The notes under the pieces are model-generated. The model searched no databases. It was not told where the DNA came from and was given only the letters and a program-made list of their open reading frames with translations. Below are positions 42,564 to 52,053 of a stretch of 64,000 nucleotides of DNA, in pieces (positions within the stretch are counted from its first letter, which is position 1; each line of letters begins with the position of its first letter). Source of the stretch: JAUWKC01 sp035529895 (GTDB lineage Bacteria; Planctomycetota; Phycisphaerae; Sedimentisphaerales; Anaerobacaceae). Where the stretch lies: positions 62,001 through 126,000 of the forward strand of contig DATKVV010000070.1 of NCBI GenBank assembly GCA_035529895.1, read 5' to 3'. The position numbers and the translations under genes were made by a program.

Positions 42564-44753
42564 TTAGAACATTGGTTCCAAAGCAGCCGCAGGATGATTC
42601 GCCTTGGTTATGAATTCGAGGACCTCTTCTTCCGTAGTGGCGGTGGTCTCATCCGCGATTTTATTTAGAAACTCCTCTCCGCCCAGGCCCAGCTCTTTCG
42701 CCCTTTGGACGAGCTTGTCCTTGATCTCCTCCTTGAGCATCTTGGGCATCCACACGATCCGCCGAATCCCACCTTCGGCGGCAATGAACTTCCGTGAGGC
42801 GATATAGTGTTTTGAGTGGCCAATGAAGCCTGGGGTCTGCTGGCCGCCTCCCACGGTGCCGGCGAGGGTGGAGAACTTCATACCGCAGGGAGTCATATCG
42901 GCGTACTCCCGATTGGCAATCATTATGCCCCCGGTCGAGGGCAGAACCGCCGCGATACATTCGAAGCACCCGCATGAGGTCATCGGGTCTGTAATCATGC
43001 TGTACTGGCTCATCCGCTCGACCTTGCCGCCGCTGGTTTTTTGAACAAAGGCGTTTACCTTGTCCCACTGCCCAATCTTTTCGTCAACGCAACTGCCTTT
43101 CGCAATAGGCTGATTGGCGCCGGCCGGGCTTATCTCGTAGGCCGCACGGCAGTCCAGCCAGCTATAAGCGCCGCACAGCCCCGGCCGCTCAGGCGATATT
43201 ACGCACAAGTGATTGGGCGCAAAACTCTGGCAGAGGGTGCACGAATAGAACGTATCGATGTCCTCATCCGTCATACCCGCTATCCTCTCATCGCGCTCGG
43301 CGTAAACCTTCTGCGCCTGCTCTCGCAGCTTCAGCACATCCTGCTCGTTGCTGAAAATTTTGACCTGAACCTTATCCAGCACGTTGGAGTATTGCTCGTG
43401 GTACATCGCGTGCAGTATCCTGCCGATATGTTCGAGCTTGAATCCTGCCTTCGCCGCGTCCTTGCTGATTCGCATCCATATCGTGTCGCGCTGGCCCATG
43501 TGCCACAGTCCCTGGGCCTCGTTCGCAAAGGTGTGCATCTGCCTTTCGAGCACAGGTTCAAAATCGGCCTGCATCTTGCGGCCCGCCACTTCAACCACGA
43601 CTCCCAGCGGCATCTTGCCGCCCGGCTCAACCGAATTGACGTCCGGGCCTTTTACCTCTATCCTGCCGTCCTCCACATCGGCAACGTCCACCATCCGCAG
43701 CCACTCGAATGCCGGCGTCCTTTGGCCGCCGAACTCAACGTGCATATCGTCCTTGCGAATCCGCTCGCCCTCGAACGCGGGGCTGTAAGATACCGGAATA
43801 TCGATGTGGGACACCTTTATCTTGAGGCCGCGGACCTCGATGCACTTCTCCACGATTTGGTCGTGCTGTATATTAGAGACCACGTGCTCGTAGGTGCAAA
43901 CTCCGGTAGGAAGAATCTGGGGGATGTCAGAGTCGGCAATAGTGGGAAATCCATAATTTATCGCGCCCGCCGCGGTCGCATACCATTCGTCGGTCACCTC
44001 GCCCAGAGCCATGACAAAGGCAAAGATTCTGTTCTTGTTGTAAAGAAGGTTACGTCGAAAGTCGCCCGCCTGAACACCGCCGAAAGCCAGCGCCGCCCGG
44101 TTGGCAAAGCCCAGCGCGTATATGGCCGCCGTAATCTCCCGCCCGAAGGGCACAAGACGCGTGTCCCAGCCTAACTGCACGCCGCCTTCGACAAGCTGTT
44201 CGGCGAATGTGGTCCCGTTATTGTGGGCACACATGAAAACATAGAGCAGTCGCTCCTGAAGCTTGCGTGCTATCTGTACGGCTGTCTCGACATTGGGCGC
44301 GGCCCCGACAACCGCGGCAAACCCCGGCGCCGAGCCGTCGACGAATTGAATACCGCGCTCCCGCATAATCACATCGTCGGCCGCCCCCAGCCATATCCCG
44401 TCCACCGGATTGGGCCCAATCAGATACTTGCAGGCTTCGATAATCTCTTCTGAAAAAAGTGTTGCCATTCCCGCATCGAGCGCAGGACCAAGGTACGGCA
44501 CCCACATCTCCTCGGCCACCGGTTCCGGCAGCAGGGGCTTGATTTCCTCAGCCATTACATGTTCGAAATCAGCCAGAGTCTGCACGGCCCGACCCGTCAT
44601 CGAGTAAATAATCGGCATATAGTAACCGGTGTTCGGAAACTCAACCCTGCAGTCTCTTCCTTTTTGCTCGATGGCTTTTGCCAGCATATCCTCAGCCTGC
44701 GCCACTATCTTATGAGCGCCGCGAATTGCTGCCGAAGCTATAACTCTTGACAT
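42564..44753 (-). CDS. acsB: Acetyl-CoA synthase (CO-methylating), alpha subunit
   Basis: The 729-residue length equals the bacterial Moorella-type enzyme, including the N-terminal domain that docks on CODH and which archaeal versions lack. A-cluster ligands are visible: the 4Fe-4S cysteines in SCTLCQSFAPNHLC and RPGLCGAY, and the Cys-Gly-Cys motif that binds the distal nickel (SCGCFECI). It assembles acetyl-CoA from CO, the corrinoid methyl group and CoA. Its start is 34 bp after the CODH gene, consistent with a tunnel-connected CODH/ACS complex. Confidence 0.98.
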   Translation of the reverse strand: MSRVIASAAIRGAHKIVAQAEDMLAKAIEQKGRDCRVEFPNTGYYMPIIYSMTGRAVQTLADFEHVMAEEIKPLLPEPVAEEMWVPYLGPALDAGMATLFSEEIIEACKYLIGPNPVDGIWLGAADDVIMRERGIQFVDGSAPGFAAVVGAAPNVETAVQIARKLQERLLYVFMCAHNNGTTFAEQLVEGGVQLGWDTRLVPFGREITAAIYALGFANRAALAFGGVQAGDFRRNLLYNKNRIFAFVMALGEVTDEWYATAAGAINYGFPTIADSDIPQILPTGVCTYEHVVSNIQHDQIVEKCIEVRGLKIKVSHIDIPVSYSPAFEGERIRKDDMHVEFGGQRTPAFEWLRMVDVADVEDGRIEVKGPDVNSVEPGGKMPLGVVVEVAGRKMQADFEPVLERQMHTFANEAQGLWHMGQRDTIWMRISKDAAKAGFKLEHIGRILHAMYHEQYSNVLDKVQVKIFSNEQDVLKLREQAQKVYAERDERIAGMTDEDIDTFYSCTLCQSFAPNHLCVISPERPGLCGAYSWLDCRAAYEISPAGANQPIAKGSCVDEKIGQWDKVNAFVQKTSGGKVERMSQYSMITDPMTSCGCFECIAAVLPSTGGIMIANREYADMTPCGMKFSTLAGTVGGGQQTPGFIGHSKHYIASRKFIAAEGGIRRIVWMPKMLKEEIKDKLVQRAKELGLGGEEFLNKIADETTATTEEEVLEFITKANHPAAALEPMF

Positions 44754-44787
44754 TCAAATACCTCCATTATTTGACCTTCGTGCACCA

Positions 44788-46728
44788 TCAAACGGCCAAT
44801 GCGCGCCGGTCTTCCATACCATACAGCTTTCGCTCTTTCTTGACGTTTATGCCGAGAGCATCACGTTTCTTCTCGATGTGCTCGAGCATCATTTGGGCGG
44901 CTTTTACGGGGTCGGATTCCGTCGCCCACCGGCCGCCAAAGTCTTTCTCTATGCCCTCGAACAGATATTTCTTCACGTTCTCGCTGCCCACAAATGGGAA
45001 CAGCTCTCTGGCGAAGATTACCAGAACGCCGCTGGCAACGAAGTACTGTCCAATGGCAAAAGCCTTTTCGGTTATCGATTCGAGACAGGCCCCCGCCACA
45101 GGCAACTCTGAAATATCTTCACCAAGCCCGCCTTCGGCGACGATGGCAGAGCACGCCACCAGCAGCCGGCTGTTGTCCACACAGCTTCCACACGCCAGCA
45201 CCGGTGGTATCCCGACCGTCTCACAAACCTCGCGCAGACCCGGCCCGGCCAGCTCCAGCGCCTTCTTCGGATTCAGCATCGCCTGCTTGCCGCACGCAAT
45301 CGTCGCACAGCCTGTCGTCACTACCAGAACATCCCTCTTTATCAGCTCCTTCGCCAGATTCGTGTGGGTGTAATCAAGCGGCATCTTCGGATTCGTGCAG
45401 CCGACAATCGCACCGATGCCCCGGATTCTGCCATTGATTATGTTATCGTTCAACGGCCGGTAGCTCGCACGAAACCTGCCGCCCAACATATAGTTGATGG
45501 CCTCATGGCTGAATCCCACCACCGCCGCCTCCTTTTCTGAAGGTATGTGCACTTCTCCGCGGTTCTTATAATTCTCAATGGCCCGCGAGACCAGCTCCTT
45601 CGCCGTTTTCAGAGCCGTGTGCTCATCCATAGGGATGTGCTCGACTCCCGGCATCTTCGCTTTGTCTGCCGTGGTGACAAGCTTCGTATGGAAGCAGGAA
45701 GCAATCTGACTGAGCCCCTGCATCACACACTGTACGTCCACCGCCATCATATCCACGGCGCCTGTGCCGATAGCAAGCTCCTGGCACAGAAAATTGCCGG
45801 CGATGGGGACGCCGTGCCGCACCAGCAGCTCGTTGGCCGTGCAGCAGATTCCCGCCACGTTAATTCCCCTGGCCCCGACCTCCTCGGCTTCGGCCAGAAG
45901 CTCTTTATCCTGACTCGCCGCCACTATCATTTCCGATAGAATCGGCTCGTGTCCGTGAACAACGATATTGACCTGGTCCTTCTTCAACACACCAAGGTTA
46001 ATCTCCCCTCGCCCCGGATATGGCGTTCCGAACAAGACGTCCTGCAGTTCCGTCGCGAGCATCGACCCGCCCCAGCCGTCCGAGAGGGCCGTCCTGCTGG
46101 CGTGCAATATTATGTCCTTATAGTCCTGGTCCACACCCATCGTGCTTCGGTGCAGCGCCTCCACCACTTCGCGGTCCACCGCCCGGGGCGTGACGCGGAG
46201 CTTCTTCCATATCGCCTGGCGCGGTGCGGGCGCCCGGCGGGCCATCAACTGCGTACCTTCGGGCTTGCCAAACTCGCGCAACGCAATCTCCCCGATGTCC
46301 GTGGCAATCTCATTCACCTGCCGGTCTTTTGTCTTGACTGCCAGTTCCTGCGCCAACTTGTAGAGCTTGGTGGTGTCTTTGAATTTGTAGTCCGGCGCCT
46401 CTCCTTTGGCGGTGGCAAGAAAGACCTCCGCCACGCCTCGCCCGTGGTCGCTGTGCGCACTGGTCCCGGCCGCCACGGCCCGCAGGAAATTGCGGGCAAC
46501 AATCGTATCGGCGTCGGCGCCGCAGACCCCCGCCTGTGGACCATCTCCGAAGGGGTCGATACGGCATGGGCCCATCGTACATATCCGGCAGCAGATTCCG
46601 AGCCTGCCGAACCCGCACTGCGGCTCCTGCTGCTCAAGTCTGTCCCACGCAGTCTCCAGGCCCGCTTGAGCCATGTGATTAATCATCTTCTGCGCTGCCT
46701 TGTCGCTGCTACGTTTGTTCAAGTCCAT
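44788..46728 (-). CDS. acsA: Anaerobic Ni-Fe-S carbon monoxide dehydrogenase catalytic subunit
   Basis: A 646-residue CODH (CooS/AcsA). N-terminal cysteines for the B and D clusters are in GICCRICTMGPCRI and GVCGADADTI. C-cluster regions include VGCTNPK, TTGCATIACGKQ and LACGSCVDNSR. It reduces CO2 to CO, or oxidises CO, using ferredoxin. It is encoded immediately upstream of acsB, the arrangement of the bifunctional CODH/ACS. The start is supported by GAGGGA upstream. Confidence 0.97.
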   Translation of the reverse strand: MDLNKRSSDKAAQKMINHMAQAGLETAWDRLEQQEPQCGFGRLGICCRICTMGPCRIDPFGDGPQAGVCGADADTIVARNFLRAVAAGTSAHSDHGRGVAEVFLATAKGEAPDYKFKDTTKLYKLAQELAVKTKDRQVNEIATDIGEIALREFGKPEGTQLMARRAPAPRQAIWKKLRVTPRAVDREVVEALHRSTMGVDQDYKDIILHASRTALSDGWGGSMLATELQDVLFGTPYPGRGEINLGVLKKDQVNIVVHGHEPILSEMIVAASQDKELLAEAEEVGARGINVAGICCTANELLVRHGVPIAGNFLCQELAIGTGAVDMMAVDVQCVMQGLSQIASCFHTKLVTTADKAKMPGVEHIPMDEHTALKTAKELVSRAIENYKNRGEVHIPSEKEAAVVGFSHEAINYMLGGRFRASYRPLNDNIINGRIRGIGAIVGCTNPKMPLDYTHTNLAKELIKRDVLVVTTGCATIACGKQAMLNPKKALELAGPGLREVCETVGIPPVLACGSCVDNSRLLVACSAIVAEGGLGEDISELPVAGACLESITEKAFAIGQYFVASGVLVIFARELFPFVGSENVKKYLFEGIEKDFGGRWATESDPVKAAQMMLEHIEKKRDALGINVKKERKLYGMEDRRALAV

Positions 46729-46853
46729 AAAAAATCCCTCGGTAATCGTTAACTCCCAAAAAACCTAAAGCAAATTCACCATAATATTATTGCTCATATC
46801 TCAATCTCTGAGGCTTGCCCCGATTTTGTCTAATCCTGGCTCATAGAATCCCT

Positions 46854-47642
46854 TTACTTTCTGTTGCGACCCGCAACGTCTGCCAGTCCTGCAACCGTCT
46901 TTGATTTTCTGCATTTCGGGCAGAGACGCATACGCTCGCGCAGTTGCTCAGAATCCAATTCCACCCTCTCCAAGGCCTCCGCAACCACCAGCTCGCTGAC
47001 CACCGGCGCTCCGCAGCGCTCGCAGGCAACCAACTTCACCCGTGACTTGAAAGGCGATATTTCCACTTGCTGCTCATCTTCGTGGAGCCTCACCTTGATG
47101 GTTCCCACCGGGCAGACCACTGCGCACGCCCCGCATCCGATACAGTCCTCGGAAGGCTGGCGAAACGGAGCGGCCACGGTCCGGTCCACGCCGCGTCCAG
47201 CGAACCCAATCGCCGACTTGCCGATCATATCTTCACAAACTCGAACACACAACCCACAAAGGATGCAGTTTCTTTGACTCTCGGTAACCTTGGGGTAACG
47301 CGTTCCCTTCACGCCCATGCGCTCCGCCAATTCCTTTAATTCCTCGCTGTCAGGCGCACGGGCAAGCAGCAGCTCCATAACGCCCTGACGTGCCTTCCTC
47401 GCCGCTTCGCTGGAGACATAAACCACGATGTCCCGGCGCACAGGGTAATTGCACGCCGTTATCATCTGTTTCCACTCGCCGCGGTCCAGCTCGACCATGC
47501 ACAGCCGGCAAGACGCGTCGCCCACGACCGCCGGGTGGTAGCAAAGCGTTGGAACCCAAATCCCTGCCTTCCGGGCGGCGTCAAGAACCGTAGCGTCCTT
47601 CTTAACCCTCACCTTGCGTCCATCTATTGTTACTGTCGGCAC
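46854..47642 (-). CDS. NuoG/HoxU-like iron-sulfur subunit without catalytic domain
   Basis: This 262-residue protein has an N-terminal 2Fe-2S ferredoxin domain (PTLCYHP...ASCRLCMVEL), a His-Cys-type cluster region, then two 4Fe-4S motifs (CILCGLCVRVC and CIGCGACAVVC). A C-terminal Cys-rich tail (CERCGAP; CPKCRK) may bind a further metal. It corresponds to the N-terminal electron-entry part of NuoG, of HydA in [FeFe]-hydrogenases, or of HylA-type proteins, and lacks the H-cluster domain. With the NuoE/NuoF-like proteins it probably forms an NAD(P)H/ferredoxin module feeding formate dehydrogenase. Confidence 0.88.
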   Translation of the reverse strand: MPTVTIDGRKVRVKKDATVLDAARKAGIWVPTLCYHPAVVGDASCRLCMVELDRGEWKQMITACNYPVRRDIVVYVSSEAARKARQGVMELLLARAPDSEELKELAERMGVKGTRYPKVTESQRNCILCGLCVRVCEDMIGKSAIGFAGRGVDRTVAAPFRQPSEDCIGCGACAVVCPVGTIKVRLHEDEQQVEISPFKSRVKLVACERCGAPVVSELVVAEALERVELDSEQLRERMRLCPKCRKSKTVAGLADVAGRNRK

Positions 47643-47657
47643 TGGTTTACCTCTTGC

Positions 47658-49526
47658 CTATACCTTCAACACGGCCGTGAAGGGACATTTCTCCCAACAC
47701 GCGCCGCACAGCGTACATTTCTCCTGATTGATTACGTGCGGAACTTTCTTCTGGCCGGTTATCGCATCCGAAGGACAATTCTTCAGGCAAATCCCGCAGG
47801 CCTTGCAAGCCTCGGGGTCAATCTCATAACGAAACAGGCCCCGACATTCCTTTGCCGGGCAGCGCCTTTCCTGAATATGGGCGTCGTACTCGTCCCTGAA
47901 ATAGCGAATAGTGGAAATGACCGGATTTGCCGCCGTTTTGCCCAAAGCGCACAGAGCCGTTCCTTCCAGCAGCTCCGCCAATCCCTCGAGAACCTCGACA
48001 TCTCCCTCTTCGCCTTCGCCTTTGGTTATGCGTTGCAGGATATGCAACATCTGCGCCAGGCCTTCCCTGCACGGCGTACACTTGCCGCAAGATTCCTTCT
48101 GCAGAAAGTTGGTAAAATACTTTGCCACGTGGACCATGCATGTGTCCTCGTCCATAACTATCATACCGCCCGAGCCCATCATTGAGCCGAGCTTGGTCAA
48201 TTCATCGAAGTCCACCAGCGTGTCGAGGTATTGAGAAGGTATACACCCGCCGGAAGGCCCCCCCGTCTGGATTGCCTTGAAGCGCTTGTCGTCGCGCACC
48301 CCGCCGCCGATTTCTTCAACGATGCGTCTCAGTGTTATTCCCATCGGAACCTCGACAAGGCCTGTATATTTGACCTTTCCGACCAGACAGAACACCTTGG
48401 TGCCCTTGGATTTTTCGGTGCCGATGCTCGCGAACCATTCCCCGCCGCGGTTAATGATGGCGGGAACATTGGCCCAGGTTTCCACGTTGTTGAGGTTGGT
48501 GGGCTTGCCGTTCAGACCGCTCTCGACGGTGTGTATGTACTTGGCTCTCGGCTCGCCCGGCCGGCCCTCAAGAGAGGCCATCAAAGCCGTGGATTCGCCG
48601 CAGACAAATGCCCCGCCGCCGCGGTTGATACGAATATCGAAAGATAGCGAACTGCCCAGAATATGCCTGCCGAGCAGACCAAGCTCGCGAGCTTGTTCAA
48701 TTGCCCCTCTTAGCCGTTCTACCGAAAGAGGGTACTCGTTGCGGACGTAGATATACCCCTGACGTGAGCCGATTGCGTAAGCGCCGATGATCATGCCCTC
48801 GATAATCGCGTGGGGGTCGCCCTCCATAATTGCACGGTCCATAAAGGCCCCGGGGTCTCCTTCGTCCCCGTTGCAGATGACATATTTTGGCGAGCCCTTG
48901 GCCTGCCGGCAGGACCGCCACTTTCGTGCCGTGGCGAAGCCGCCGCCCCCCCGACCCCTGAGTCCCGCACGCTCCACTTCCCCGAGAACCTCCTCCGGCG
49001 CCATCGATGTCAGGACCTTCGCCAGCGCTGTGTAGCCTCCTTCGGCTACGTAGTCCTCGATGCTTGCCGGGTCAATCACGCCGTTGTGAGCCAGGGCGAT
49101 TCGCTTCTGCACCTTATAAAATGGAATCTCTTCGGCGGTAAGGGCCTTTTCGCCTGTGTCAGGATTCTCGTATAGAAGCCTTTCGACAACCCGTCCGCCC
49201 AGGACGGTTTCGCGAAAGATTTCAGGAACGTCCGGCTCCTCGACCCTCTGGTAGAATATCTCGCCAGGCTCGATGATAACAATCGGCCCGCACTCGCATA
49301 ACCCGTGACAGCCGACGCTCTTGGCCTGGATTTCCACCTCCCCGCCGGCCTGTTCGGCAGCCTCACAGAAAACCTCATAGAGTCTCGCCGCGCCCTTTGC
49401 CGCACAGCCCGGCCCCATGCAGACCCGCACACATTTTGATGACGGTGACCGACACGCCAGCAGCTCCTCTCGCATACGCTCCAGGTCCTCAACGCCGTTT
49501 AGTCGCAGGTTGCCAACTACCGTCAT
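47658..49526 (-). CDS. nuoF: NuoF/HydB-like NAD(P)H- and FMN-binding iron-sulfur subunit
   Basis: This 622-residue protein has the extended form seen in bifurcating hydrogenases and formate dehydrogenases. An N-terminal thioredoxin-like 2Fe-2S domain (CVRVCMGPGC; CHGLCECG) is followed by the FMN/NADH domain (GLRGRGGGGF, CNGDEGDPGAF), SLBB, a 4Fe-4S site (SCGKCTPCREG) and two C-terminal 4Fe-4S motifs (CKACGICLKNC, CTLCGACWEKC). It is likely the site of NAD(P)H oxidation and possible flavin-based bifurcation with ferredoxin. Its start overlaps the NuoE-like gene by 4 bp. Confidence 0.93.
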   Translation of the reverse strand: MTVVGNLRLNGVEDLERMREELLACRSPSSKCVRVCMGPGCAAKGAARLYEVFCEAAEQAGGEVEIQAKSVGCHGLCECGPIVIIEPGEIFYQRVEEPDVPEIFRETVLGGRVVERLLYENPDTGEKALTAEEIPFYKVQKRIALAHNGVIDPASIEDYVAEGGYTALAKVLTSMAPEEVLGEVERAGLRGRGGGGFATARKWRSCRQAKGSPKYVICNGDEGDPGAFMDRAIMEGDPHAIIEGMIIGAYAIGSRQGYIYVRNEYPLSVERLRGAIEQARELGLLGRHILGSSLSFDIRINRGGGAFVCGESTALMASLEGRPGEPRAKYIHTVESGLNGKPTNLNNVETWANVPAIINRGGEWFASIGTEKSKGTKVFCLVGKVKYTGLVEVPMGITLRRIVEEIGGGVRDDKRFKAIQTGGPSGGCIPSQYLDTLVDFDELTKLGSMMGSGGMIVMDEDTCMVHVAKYFTNFLQKESCGKCTPCREGLAQMLHILQRITKGEGEEGDVEVLEGLAELLEGTALCALGKTAANPVISTIRYFRDEYDAHIQERRCPAKECRGLFRYEIDPEACKACGICLKNCPSDAITGQKKVPHVINQEKCTLCGACWEKCPFTAVLKV

Positions 49527-50053
49527 GCACCCTCCTGCTCATCGGCAGTCGTCTCATCCGGGGCAAGTCCGTATAGTATTTCAAGAGCCGATTCGGGCGT
49601 TACACCCTGATAGTATTTGCCGTCCACCAGCATCACCGGCGCCACTGCACAGCATCCGACGCAATTGACGGCCTGAAAGGTGAACAGCCGGTCGGGCGTC
49701 GTCCCGCCGGGGTCAATACGGAACTCCTTGCAGATAACCTCGGAAATCCTGCCCGCACCCTTCAGGTAGCAAACCGTCCCCACACAAAGTGTCACTTCGT
49801 GCGCGCCCTTCGGGGCCAGCCGGAAGGACGAATAGAACGTCGCCACAGCGTATATGCGACTCAGCGGCACGTTCAGACGCTTGCTCAGAGAGCGCAGGCG
49901 CTCCACCGGCAGATACCCGCACTCCGTCTGGATATCCTGCATCATCGGTATCAGCATCCCGAGCTCCCCATCGTACCGGTCAACTATCCGGTCTATAAGC
50001 TCGTTGTTCTCGGTCATCACTACAGATTCCACTATTTTTCCTGCCACATACAC
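49523..50053 (-). CDS. nuoE: NuoE/HydC-like 2Fe-2S subunit
   Basis: A 176-residue thioredoxin-fold 2Fe-2S protein. It has the N-terminal helical region (LIPMMQDIQTECGYLPVERL) and the cluster cysteines in LCVGTVCYLKGA and VNCVGCCAVAP. It is a standard partner of NuoF-like subunits in soluble hydrogenases and formate dehydrogenases. The first ATG lies only 3 bp after AGGAG; an internal ATG (MTENNELID) is an alternative. It overlaps the NuoF-like gene by 4 bp (ATGA). Confidence 0.92.
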   Translation of the reverse strand: MYVAGKIVESVVMTENNELIDRIVDRYDGELGMLIPMMQDIQTECGYLPVERLRSLSKRLNVPLSRIYAVATFYSSFRLAPKGAHEVTLCVGTVCYLKGAGRISEVICKEFRIDPGGTTPDRLFTFQAVNCVGCCAVAPVMLVDGKYYQGVTPESALEILYGLAPDETTADEQEGA

Positions 50054-50092
50054 TCCTAAGAATGGGCGTTCTTATTGCGAATTGGATTAGGC

Positions 50093-51247
50093 CTAAACGG
50101 TTTCAATGGTCACCTCCTTGTCCCTTTTTCGCAGTTCCTCCGCAATCGAGCGCACCGTCGCCAGCTTCATTCCGAGCTGGGCCGGCAAATCGGGGTTCTG
50201 GTGCGCTGGATTCACGCTCAGACCGACCATGAAATGGATGTGGTCCGCGTCGAGGCATAAGCGCAGCAGCGCTGACGCGCCGTCGGTATTGAACTGCACC
50301 GTCTCCTTATCAGCGCCCGACTGGAGCAGCTCATTGGTTTTAGTAAGGGTAAGAATCCCCTCAGTGATCAGGTCAATACCTTGCAGTCTCGCCAGCGGCG
50401 GTACGTCCTGCTTCATTGTGGCCAGGTCGACTTCCAGCGACTTGCCGCCCAGATAACGGGCAACAATCTGTGCCGTCGTTCCCCCACAGACCGCCAGCAG
50501 ACCGGGCCGTTGAGCAAACCTGGCTGCCACGGATTCGTCGGCGGCCCTGTGAACAGGCGGACCTGTTAGAATCGTAGCCACAAGCTTGCGCCGGGCCTTG
50601 ACAACAACCACGCTGACATCGTCACCCGGCCTGTCGCAATACAGCTCCCTGACAGTCTCGCCGAGCTTATCGGCAAGCTGCTGAGCTGTAAGGTCCTGAT
50701 GGCTGTGCTCTTCCAGAAACCGCACTATCTTGTCAAACCCCCAGCCAAGAGGATACAGCCCCCCTATGCCCGCGTTGAGGACCCCGTCGGAGACCAGGAG
50801 GATGAAATCACCGACCTCCAGGTCGATTTCGCACTCCCGAATCGTTTTGCCTTCGATTTGGCGTTCCTCACACGGCACAGGGACGCACCTGCGCCGCCGC
50901 AACACGATAATCGGCGGTGTGTCGAACTCCACGACCCGCGCCCGCCCATCGGAAAAGAATTGCCCGATCGCAAAGGTGCTGTAAGCAAGGTTTCGGACCT
51001 CGCACACCGGCAGCGTCCGGCTTAGAGTCTCGACCACTTCCGGTAGCGGAAGCTCATTCTCCATCAGATGCATCACAATCCGCGATGTCAGCATTGACAG
51101 GATGTTTGCTTTTACGCCGCTGCCCAGTCCGTCGGAAAGAGCGAGTGTCACCGAATCGGCATGACGGGCAATCGCAACGTTGTCGCCGCAGAGCTCCTCG
51201 CCGTACTTCTGAAATTGCCTTGTGCCCCACTCGTAGAACAACTTCAT
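50093..51247 (-). CDS. SpoIIE-type PP2C phosphatase of the hydrogenase-linked type
   Basis: A protein of about 384 residues from the ATG at 51245-51247, which overlaps the PAS gene stop by 4 bp. Residues 1-~210 form a SpoIIE/PP2C domain with metal-binding aspartates in LALSDGLGSG, LLVSDGVL and RPGDDVSVVVV. The C-terminal ~170 residues form a separate domain (LLAVCGGTTAQIVARYLGG) of unknown function. From memory, such proteins are found beside electron-bifurcating [FeFe]-hydrogenase genes. Its substrate is unknown, and no RsbV/RsbW-like anti-sigma partner is seen here. Inferred role: regulating the adjacent redox complex. Confidence 0.85.
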   Translation of the reverse strand: MKLFYEWGTRQFQKYGEELCGDNVAIARHADSVTLALSDGLGSGVKANILSMLTSRIVMHLMENELPLPEVVETLSRTLPVCEVRNLAYSTFAIGQFFSDGRARVVEFDTPPIIVLRRRRCVPVPCEERQIEGKTIRECEIDLEVGDFILLVSDGVLNAGIGGLYPLGWGFDKIVRFLEEHSHQDLTAQQLADKLGETVRELYCDRPGDDVSVVVVKARRKLVATILTGPPVHRAADESVAARFAQRPGLLAVCGGTTAQIVARYLGGKSLEVDLATMKQDVPPLARLQGIDLITEGILTLTKTNELLQSGADKETVQFNTDGASALLRLCLDADHIHFMVGLSVNPAHQNPDLPAQLGMKLATVRSIAEELRKRDKEVTIETV

Positions 51248-51756
51248 GAACGTTCTTCCTCCCGATAGAGCGAGATGAGCTTCATCAGGAGCACCTTGGT
51301 CTCGGCGGTGGTCTCGCCCAGAAGCCTCGCTATTTCCTGTGCTGTCTGCATTTGCCGTGAGATTACTTCGTGGGCGCGCTCCAGGGTTTGCGCCCTCAAC
51401 TCGCGGAAGTCCTTTCGGGCTTTCTCCTCCTCTGAGATGTCGATGAAAATGCCGCAATAAAGACCCTGACCTTCAATCGGAAAGATGCCGACGCGGAAGC
51501 TGATACCATGCTCGGGAATGTTCTCTTTGACCATCAACGAACCTCCCGCCGCGATGGCACGCTCAAAACAATCACTGTGGACGAATTCTATGGCCGACCG
51601 GCCCAGAAGTTCGTCATCGGCACATCGGAACATGGTTCGAAACGCCGGGTTGACAAAACGGATGCGCGTTTGTCCGTCCACCAACAACACCCCGTTCGGC
51701 GTGTGCTGTAATATCGCGCTTGTGTGCGCGTCTACCTGGTCCTTTGGAAGTTCCAC
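51244..51756 (-). CDS. PAS-domain sensory protein with C-terminal coiled coil
   Basis: This 170-residue protein has one PAS domain (about 15-115: NGVLLVDGQTRIRFVNPAF, FIDISEEEKARKD) and a C-terminal helix (SRQMQTAQEIARLLGETTAE). It has no kinase or output domain. The short form and its coupling to a SpoIIE phosphatase by a 4-bp overlap suggest that it senses a redox signal or ligand and sets phosphatase activity. Related PAS proteins are encoded with HymABC/HydABC-type hydrogenases in clostridia, as I recall the family. The ligand cannot be inferred. Confidence 0.82.
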   Translation of the reverse strand: MELPKDQVDAHTSAILQHTPNGVLLVDGQTRIRFVNPAFRTMFRCADDELLGRSAIEFVHSDCFERAIAAGGSLMVKENIPEHGISFRVGIFPIEGQGLYCGIFIDISEEEKARKDFRELRAQTLERAHEVISRQMQTAQEIARLLGETTAETKVLLMKLISLYREEERS

Positions 51757-51792
51757 AGTTAATTGTCCTCTCTGCCGAAACGATTGCCGGCC

Positions 51793-52053
51793 CTAAGTAC
51801 CTTTGTCCTTCAAAAGTCCGTGAACCCTGCCTCGCAAAACTTCGACGGCATCTTCCACGCTGGAGCTGCTGAATGTCTCTTCGTCAATCTTCCAGTTAAT
51901 CCCTTTCCCGCAGCGCTCCATGCAGAAAGCGCCTCTTAACTCGACCTTGTCGGCAAGACCTTCCTTGGTAAGAAAGTCATTAAAACGAGCTATAATATCG
52001 CGGGCGCCTTTGATGTGGCACGAACTGCCCACGCAAACGGTCACAATCATCAC
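51793..52053 (-). CDS. Thioredoxin-like 2Fe-2S ferredoxin
   Basis: An 86-residue stand-alone thioredoxin-like ferredoxin: CVGSSCHIKGA and a later GAFCMERCGKG supply four cysteines for a 2Fe-2S cluster, as in the N-terminal domain of NuoF-like proteins. It overlaps the HydN-like gene upstream by 4 bp. Small proteins like this accompany bifurcating hydrogenase operons and may carry electrons to or report on the complex. Confidence 0.85.
   Translation of the reverse strand: MMIVTVCVGSSCHIKGARDIIARFNDFLTKEGLADKVELRGAFCMERCGKGINWKIDEETFSSSSVEDAVEVLRGRVHGLLKDKGT

Noticed and set aside
43041..44174. 377-codon plus-strand open frame opposite acsB
   Set aside because: Antisense to a strongly conserved gene, with no family features.
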